Positions 56,672 to 64,000 of a DNA stretch of 64,000 nucleotides are shown one piece after another; within the stretch, counting starts at the first letter, position 1; the number at the start of each line of letters is the position of its first letter. The stretch spans positions 682,001-746,000 of the forward strand of contig JACCLO010000005.1 in NCBI GenBank assembly GCA_029448655.1, read 5' to 3'. The notes below the pieces were generated by a model. It was not told where the DNA came from. It saw only the letters and a program-made list of their open reading frames with translations, and did no database searches. A program made the translations under genes and the position numbers. The DNA comes from Wolfiporia cocos (Eukaryota; Basidiomycota; Agaricomycetes; Polyporales; Phaeolaceae).

Positions 56672-59411
56672 TCAAAGGACGTTTTCTGCAAGCCCTTGCA
56701 GGTTGAGCTTTTTCAAGAGATCGACCCACACCAACATACATAGCTGCTTTCCACCACCAACTGTCATGTCAGACACTGGCACACCTTCGTTAGCATCTTA
56801 GATCCAGCAAGGATTGTGCTACTCACCCCATTGTGCAGCCCGCAGCCATCGAAAGCTGTTATGCCTATCATTCAAGGAGCGGTATGACCAGCGTCATCGG
56901 TATCGAGTGCGCGATGGGCGCCACTGAGGGTACAGAACCGGCACTGATAGGAAGTATTCCAGGTCCTTTCTCGTTCGAGGGACGTGGTCGGCGACCACGA
57001 TTACGCTCGTCCTCCCCAAGCACAAATCCCAGACATGCCAGCGCCCGCTTGTACTCCTCGATGGCGTCTTCGAACGCATTGACGTCCCGTTTGCGCCTGG
57101 CGATGAGCTCGTGGATATAGGACATTTCCGGCCGCACCAGCCCTCTCGACTTCGTATACGTAGAGGAGAGATCACGCTCGATCATGCGCAACCGCTCAAA
57201 CGGCAGTGTTTGGACCCTCGAATCAGATCGGATCATGTGCACCAGGTTCTATCTGCGTGTTCTGGCAAAAAAGCTGTCCGCACGGTCCATCCGACACAAC
57301 CGGCAGTCGCATTCGGTGTGCAGCTTCTGCAGATGCTGCTGTAACCTTTCATTGCGTTGTGTGTACGAATCAAGGCCAGATGCGAATGGCAGCGTGATCT
57401 CCGTGCCAGCTTCGATATTCTCCGTCGCTCTGATGATCATTACGTCGCCGATACACGTCCAGCGCGCGTTGGGCATACAAGAGTGGTTGAATATGGACGG
57501 GTATAGGAAGAGCTCTGTCGTGTCCCATCGTGAATCCTCGCCGCCAAGACTGCTGCTCTTGTAGTGGTGAAGAGGCGTGGGTTCCAACCAATTGTGTAAG
57601 CAGATGTTCTCCAACATGTCCACGTCCAGATTAACTTTGACGTCGAACGGATTTACCGGAATTGGTTCTGCAGGTACCGCAAAGTTATACTGTGGTGGTG
57701 CGAGGTCTTGGTATCTTGGGCCAGCATAGAGATTGAGCACGGCAGGATAAAGATTCGGATTGCCGTAGAGCTTTTGCAACAGCATTGGCAGCAAGGCATA
57801 CTGAGAGGGGCTGAAGTGACGATGCATGCTAACATTGAAAACTTCTGCCTTGGAATTTCGGGATTTCCTTGTATGATACCTGCACGAAGGCTTTCGACAC
57901 AAGCTAAAAAGTGGAAGAATCAGTCCGACACGCAAGCAATGATAAGAACGACTTTACCAGTAGTTCCCCGACAGCTGTGTCTCTTGTCGCCACAATCCCT
58001 CGGCCACGTTCGCGCCCGCGTAGTCGCCGGACCTCGGTTGGCCCAGTATAATCCGCTAAATCGATGCGGGAGTTGTTGTGCGAATCTTGGAACATGGCAA
58101 CCCAGTCATAACTGCCTGACTGTTGCTCTCCAAGACGCCCTTGAGCTTGCTCGATCCAGACGGCGACGTCCCTGCTGGGAGGATGCGACTGTTGCCACTC
58201 CTTGAATCTCTGCAATGCATTTGCCCAATTGCCCATCCCGTACTCAGCCTGCGCCTCCATGAGCAATGCACAATCGTGCAGAAGACTCGCGGTTGGTGCA
58301 CGCTTGCGAACCTCTCCAGCATCTGCGAGCACGCCTGAATAGAACTTGAGAGAGAGATGCGCTCGCGCTCGGTTCAACCGTATGTCATCAGCAGATGCAT
58401 CCAGAGCCAAGGCGCGTGAGTATGCGAATATTGCAGCCATCCATCGCGACTCCTTGAGATACCTGTCACCTTTACTCGAATGCTTCTCAATTTCAGGGTT
58501 ACTGTTGTCCAGGCGTCTCTTGGCTTTAGAAGCATGGCCTTTCATCTTGTTGAGCATGAAGTAGCCGTCCGACCCATAGAAGACGATATTGAAGGGCGAG
58601 TCGACACGGACAAGCGCGTGTGTCGCACGAAAGCCAGCTCTAAGATGCGGCTCGCGAATAGCCATGACCGTGCCAATGGGAAACAAGGAATCCAAATCTC
58701 CTGCGAAGGCGTCAAAGGTCGTCGGATAATTGTGGATGGCGAGATTGAGGGTAGTGCCCGCGGGATCTTCAGCAAGGACCCCAACATTTCCAGACGTAGC
58801 AGAACGCCCTGGAATGGCACTTAGTCAACGATTCTGAGTGAAAACAGGACAAAACAACAAACAAGGCCGAGTAATAGTGCGGCAAAGAATGAATCTGCCC
58901 TGTGAATCCAGTTCTTATCATCAATATTCGATCAGATCAACTTTGTTAGACCTACGTACAGGATGAGCCATTTCCATCCGAAGTTCAGTAAACGTGACTA
59001 TGGCATATAAAGCTTGAGGAGCATGTCATGGGCAGCATGACACACTTCCCCACCTTGTCGCAGCTCTTGCAAGGGCGTTGAACTCGAATACTTTTTCCCA
59101 ATCGTATGCACTTTTAAGTATTCTCCGGACGCCATCGCCTTGTAATGATCGTGAAGAATGGACAATTCTGGCAGCTTTCTCTTCGCTTCGGAGGCCTCTT
59201 GCGTTTCGCGCAATAAGTTAGCCGAAGTCAGTAGCCAATCTCGAGGGATTTTATGAGGAGATCTGCCTTTCTGCAGTGCATCGTGCAGAAACTGGGCAAG
59301 TTTGTAGCGTTGTGGGAGGAAGGCGCGGAAGCTGGATGCGGTAGGGCCAAGACCAAGAAGTTTGTGGCGAGCAAAGACGATAAAGAATGCGAGGCTAGGC
59401 CTATGGAACAT
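56672..59411 (-). pseudogene. SET-TPR paralogue 1, broken by a stop and two frameshifts
   Basis: Same exon plan as the intact neighbour at 59907-62658: exon 1 59054-59411, a 245-bp intron (same length as in the neighbour), exon 2 57958-58808 with TPR-like helices (YLKESRWMAAIFAYSRALAL) and the SET start (GRGIVATRDTAVGELL). Exon 3 holds IFNHSCMPNARW and the zinc site CDCRLC. Lesions: 10 extra bases near 57840-57890 shift the frame after LVSKAF; an in-frame TAG at 57251-57249; and a shift near 56870-56885 that replaces the C-terminus, whose original codons (down to a TGA at 56674-56672) are still readable. The SET tyrosine block reads ITLPFAS instead of ITLSYFN. Lysine methyltransferase activity is therefore doubtful. 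Confidence 0.75.
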
Positions 59412-59906
59412 TTCGAGCAGTTGGTATCAGCATGCGCCAGCTCAAAATTGAAGCCCTTAACCAACATTGTACTCGCTGGACATCAGCGCCTCGCCAACTC
59501 GGATATTGCGATCGCACTGTCAAGTCCGCCTTCTGGTCGATGAGGCAGCGATCATGTTGTTGACTTCTGTGGGTCCTCGCTTTGGACTTCTTTGTTGAGC
59601 GCTGCCTCGGGCCGCTCCCGTGCCGGTGATACAATAACCGATGCGTATTCGACTTTACATACATAAGCTTTGAGATACGAAGTCTATGGGTATATGTGGT
59701 GGGGACTACGCAGCTCGGAAGAAGACTGTAGTTCAACGTATCATTAATTTCGGTACAGAACCCGCCCGACTGCTTAACTCTGTCCAGAGGTCAGTCCTCT
59801 GCCGTCGTTCGACAGAGTGCTTCGCATGTTCCTTACCTCGTCGTGAGTGCCGCGTCGAGCGATGGCACACGATTACTAGTGGCTCATGGTGATTGCAATT
59901 GTTTCG
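59412..59906. other. Intergenic region within the SET-TPR array
   Basis: Probable promoter of paralogue 1 and 3' end of paralogue 2. Nothing else recognised. Confidence 0.5.
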
Positions 59907-62658
59907 TCATAGAGCACTCTGTGCCAGCTTGTGCAGACCATAATCAGTCAATATACCATCCCATGTCAACATGAATAGTTCTTTGCCGCCACCGATCGTC
60001 GTGTCAAACACTTCATGAGTTGGAATCCTCGTTAGGAATAGAGCATATATCATGGAATAGGAACGCTCACACCACAGCGCAGCTTTGAGCCACTGGGAGC
60101 TGCTGTGCTGATCGTTGAGCCGGAAGTATTGTTGAGATATCCTCAACATCACGGGAACGGTCCATTCCATTGGCGCCAGTGAATGACGATAGTGGGTTCG
60201 AATGGGAAGGGTTGGCTTGGGTTTCTTGTTTGTGGAGCTTTGCGAACGGCTTGGACCAGAGTCACTACGTATCACGACAAAACCGAGATCACCCAGCGCC
60301 TTGGTATACTGTTTTATCGCTTCCCGCGAGGCAAGCGTAGACTGCAGACGATTGGCGATGTAGGAGCGAATGAAGAACATCTCTGGTCGTACCGGGGATT
60401 TTGTGGTCTTGGAGAAGGATGACATTGTCTCCTCTATTTCGCGCAAACTATGCAACGGTAGCGGATCTCCCCTCTTGTCGTGGCTCGAAATGATCATCAG
60501 TAGGACTGTTTTCTTGAAAACATTCCATCTGCTTTCATCTCGATCTTGCTTGCATTTCCAACAATTGCAATCCAATTGGTAACGGCGGCTTAAAATGTGA
60601 CGGCGCAAGTCATATGGCATATAACTGTTGAAGTAACTGAGGGTAATTTCCGTTCCTGCTTTGATCGGAGCAATAGCTCGAACAACCATCACATCGCCTA
60701 TGGATGAATATCTTGAATTCGCGCCGCATGAATGGTTGAACAGTGATCGAAGTAGGTGGAATCCCGTAGGAACCTCTAAGATGTCGGCCAATGTAGTCCA
60801 GGAGGCGGCTTCCTCGATAACTTCTTCTGGACTCCCTACTTCTTTTGCGACAGTGTCAAGTGGCATCATACCAAACGAATTGCTCATTAGGACGGTTTGC
60901 AATCTTGCGACGTCGATGTTTACACCAGGAGCTAGGGGATTAATGGGCGTCTGATCGTATAATGGCACGGGGGATTGGATGGGAGAAATCGGGTCACCAG
61001 ATTCCGCATAGAGCTTGAGGATAGAATCATAAAGACCGGGATTTCCATAGATCTTCCGTACAAGAAGATCAAGACGAGCGCTTTGATAGGCTGCCGTGAA
61101 ACGGTTTGATGGCGATATATGCATTTCGAGGTGTTGAAGACCGTCAGTCTCATCCTTCGTCGTAAAGTAATCGAATGCTTTGGAGACAAGCTACGATTCC
61201 ATTATTAGAGCGGTGAACATCGAATTCAAATCTGAGGGGTACACACAAGTAGTTCTCCTGGCTTGATATCTCGTGTTGCTATAGTTCCCCAACCGCGTTG
61301 GTTGTCCACAAACCTGACCTCCATGGGTCCCATGTAATCTGCTACGTCGAGCCGCGGATCGTTCTTGGAATCTCTAAACATGCCAGCCCAATTGTAATTG
61401 CCTAGCTGTGATTCCTCGAAACGACGTTGTGACCGCGAGATCCAGCTAATCACAGACTCATCGTTTGGATGCATCTGCTGCCATTCCACGAACTTCTGTT
61501 TTGCAGAAGTGTAGTTTCTCCGCCCGTACTCGGCCTTTGCTTCTGTCAGCAGCGCCTCGTCGCGAAGTGTCGATGTTATTGGCGATGTTAAATGTCGGAC
61601 ATACAGAGCATCCGCGAGTGCGCCCGAAAAGAACTTCAAGTTCAAGTACGCCTCCGCACGCTTCAGGCGTAATCTAGCATCGGACTCAGGACTGGTGCCA
61701 AGACTGCGTGTGTAAGCGAAAGCGTCAGCCAGCCAATGCGCATCGTCTTTGGCGCCCTCCTGTGGAATGCTTGCGGCCTCCACATCAGACTCAATGGCTC
61801 CTAATCTGGGGTGCCATGTCACACCGCAGAGTATGTCACTGTTCTGCTCCACAAAGACGACATCTGTTGGTGACTTGACATGTATAAATGCGTATCGCCG
61901 CCGCTGGACCGCATTTATGTTTGGCTCGCGAATCGCTAGAACTGTGCCTACGGGAAGCAGGCGGCCGAGACCAGCTACCGAAGCATTCGACGCTGTTGGA
62001 AAGCTGTCAAGCAACAATACGAATGCATTTCCTTCGGTATCCTCAGCCAGTGTCTGCAGCACAATTGACCGCCCTAATCGATGTTTGTCAGCTCAGCCGC
62101 AGACCATGTCGAATGCAAACTTCAACAGACAAGGCGAGGAGATGGTACGACACAGCATGTATCGTCCCTATTATATGACATCAGGTCAACATCATGAGCA
62201 GACAGAATAGTCAAGCACACATACTCGGTGAATATTCATCAGGCGCATGGAGGATATGGTAACTGAGATGCCATAGTTTCCATTACTGCATGATCAGATG
62301 ACCCTGAAAAGCACTCACTCGGAGTGAGGTTTTGAATGGGCGTTGAGCTATAATGCATTGCCTTAGGATTCGAGTAAGTAACCAGCATCTCCTCCGTCTC
62401 CTCCGTTTGGCGAGCCCGACGGCGCACTTCATCTTGAGTGAGCTTCGCGTGAGCGAAAAACGAAAGGAATGACAATTTTTCAGAGTCTCCGCGATAAATC
62501 CGAGGCCTTCGCCCCCATTTCTTCGCGAGATTAAAGCCATGCAAGAGAGAGTAGCCCGTGCGTAAGAAGATATCGAGCCCGAATCTACGCAAGTGTTGAC
62601 CGGCAAAGAAGTGAAACGCCACTCTGACGATGGGCCATACTACGACCGGGCGCAACAT
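59907..62658 (-). CDS. SET-TPR protein, paralogue 2 (intact)
   Basis: Four exons: 62319-62658, 61247-62073, 60071-61190, 59907-60010 (796 residues). Probably a SET-domain methyltransferase of the SMYD/SET5-like group; substrate unknown. After an unknown N-terminal part come TPR-like helices (DAHWLADAFAYTRSLG, RLKRAEAYLNLKFFSGALAD, KAEYGRRNYTSAKQKFVEWQ), then a split SET domain: RGWGTIATRDIKPGELLLVS, LFNHSCGANSRYSSIGDVMV (the NHSC motif binds the methyl donor), GTEITLSYFNSY with the tyrosine, and a post-SET CNCWKC zinc site. A helical C-terminal region ends in TTIGGGKELFMLTWDG. The last intron (60011-60070) has no stop and a length divisible by three; it is inferred from introns at the same place in both paralogues. 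Confidence 0.82.
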
Positions 62659-63350
62659 ACTTTCCAGCTTGATCAGAACGTGTTGCGGCTCAGAGTTGAC
62701 GTTGGCAGTGTTTAGACAGACCCGGACATCGCAAGACTTGAGGCCTTGAGGCCTGATGCAGACGCACGGCTTTATGGGTCCGTATTTGCACCTATTTATC
62801 GAATCGATGCATCCACATGATGCACTGCGATGGGCGGGATCTGAGCCGGGGATCGGCCCTGCTCAATAGTTACTATTTCGCAGGCGGCGTGAGCAAGAAT
62901 CATGCCGTCAGTATTCGTTCTTCTCATCCGCACGCACGACTGATAGAATGATTGGGTTCGGCAACATTGCCTGCAGGTTGTTCTCCAGAGAAAGACTACT
63001 AACATTCGGCGGACACCACGGAGCCCAATGAATCCGGCTAGTCACCCAAGCACGAAGCGCGCATTTACAGGCATCACTATAACGACTTCGCGAATGTGGC
63101 GACAGATCCGGGATTACATAATGGCATTGACTTGTCGTCGTTACATTTGCATGTAATGTCCGTGATACTATTTTTGCTGCAAGCTATGTTCGGTTCACTT
63201 GTATTTCGTGCATTTTACTTCCTCGCATGATGGTCACTGAGGCCCAAGGTCTGCCGAGTACATACTAAAACCTACCGTGGTTAAACAAACACTACGTCCT
63301 AGACAGGGTATCACTCACTACAAAATCTTGGCACCGAGCCAACAAGCCAG
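62659..63350. other. Intergenic region within the SET-TPR array
   Basis: Probable promoter of paralogue 2. No gene seen; small open frames only. Confidence 0.5.
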
Positions 63351-64000
63351 TCACACTTTGCGCGCAAAGCTCTGCAAGTCAAAATGTTCCAGGATGTGGG
63401 AATACACTATCATGAAGAATTGCCCATCACCGCCGACTACCGTTTTGGAAACTACCGCGAAACAAACGTATTCAGCAACACTATCTCATATACAGATAGC
63501 GAAGACTAACCCCACTGTGCGGCCTGGATCCATCCTGCACTATTGTGTTGGTCGCCCAAAGAGAGATACTGTTGGGCCATCCGAAGCATTATTGTTATTA
63601 TATGCTGAGGCAGCTGTGCTGTCGCTGGGATGCGATCTGTTGCAATGGGCAGTGCCTTCGTCATATGTGTTTTGGACTTGGAGGAAGACATCCGAGTAGA
63701 TGCTTGGCCATCGGATACCACAGAAAATCCCAAGCAGGCAAGCGCTTTGATATATTGACGCAAAGCCCCTTGCATTGCGTTCACGGTCCCCGTAGAGGAC
63801 AATCGTTCGGCTATAGCAGTGTGAAGGAGGGACAATTCCGGTCGCAGCGAAAGACTCTTCGTTGAATATGTGGATTCTAATTGCTTCTCAAACTTCCTCA
63901 ATCGCGTTAATGGCATAGCACGGAGTCGTCCGCCCATGAACTGAGATGCCAAGCTGTCTCTGAGCCTCAGGACCTCCTCGCCATCTTTGCGGTTTTCCTC
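63351..64000 (-). CDS. SET-TPR paralogue 3, C-terminal part, runs off the window
   Basis: Partial: exons 63351-63451 and 63511-64000, with the 5' part beyond the right edge. It aligns with the C-terminal region of paralogues 1 and 2: LRKFEKQLESTYSTKSLSLR, RQYIKALACLGFSVVSDG, IIMLRMAQQYLSLGDQHNSA (with one residue changed), AAQW, then after a 59-bp intron VSKTVVGGDGQFFMIVYSHI and a stop at 63353-63351. The SET domain itself is outside. No lesion is seen in this part. Confidence 0.75.

Noticed and set aside
57840..57890. A 31-bp intron that would repair the first frameshift of SET-TPR copy 1
   Set aside because: GT and AG are present, but 31 bp is shorter than any other intron here (46 bp minimum), and it would not explain the in-frame TAG or the C-terminal shift.

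Overview
The window is nuclear DNA of a filamentous basidiomycete, most likely an Agaricomycete. The evidence is short GT-AG introns (about 45-100 bp) in nearly every gene, several per gene, and a set of orthologues that reads as fungal: TIP41, a dynein light intermediate chain, THOC3, NDUFB9, lipin/PAH1, a Btz-domain protein and SET-TPR proteins. It also carries two families typical of mushroom-forming fungi, a Plavaka (CACTA-like) transposase and a DUF6698-type protein. I cannot name the species.

The left half (about 1-35.8 kb) is a transposon graveyard with few host genes. At 1.1-3.6 kb a small host gene of unknown function is split by a 1.85-kb hAT-type element whose 8-bp target duplication falls on the splice acceptor. 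From about 4.3 to 14.8 kb lies one large Plavaka element. It has long terminal inverted repeats that contain tRNA-like sequences, a nine-exon transposase on the minus strand that is open except for one TAG, and a divergent eight-exon DUF6698-type gene on the plus strand. Its left terminal repeat is interrupted by a 705-bp solo LTR. At 19.1-20.8 kb sits an internally deleted derivative of the same element, itself hit by a 962-bp element with a TA target duplication. From 14.8 to 33 kb there are many solo LTRs (TG...CA ends, most with 5-bp target duplications), some nested. Three of them break a decayed minus-strand gene at 21.1-25 kb, and removing them in thought rejoins one reading frame. I saw no reverse transcriptase or integrase reading frame anywhere.

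The right half (35.9-64 kb) is gene-dense. In order: TIP41 (-) head-to-head with dynein light intermediate chain (+); a long seven-transmembrane protein (-); THOC3 (-) head-to-head with NDUFB9 (+); lipin/phosphatidate phosphatase (+); a short-chain dehydrogenase (+); a Btz/CASC3-like protein (-); and a tandem array of three SET-TPR paralogues (-). The first of these paralogues looks like a pseudogene, the second is intact, and the third runs off the window. THOC3 and the Btz protein both belong to mRNA packaging and export; lipin acts in lipid synthesis, NDUFB9 in mitochondrial complex I, and TIP41 in TOR/PP2A signalling. Apart from the two head-to-head pairs the order does not suggest a functional cluster.

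Exon borders were placed by hand from splice consensus, frame and similarity to known families recalled from memory. No database search was run.
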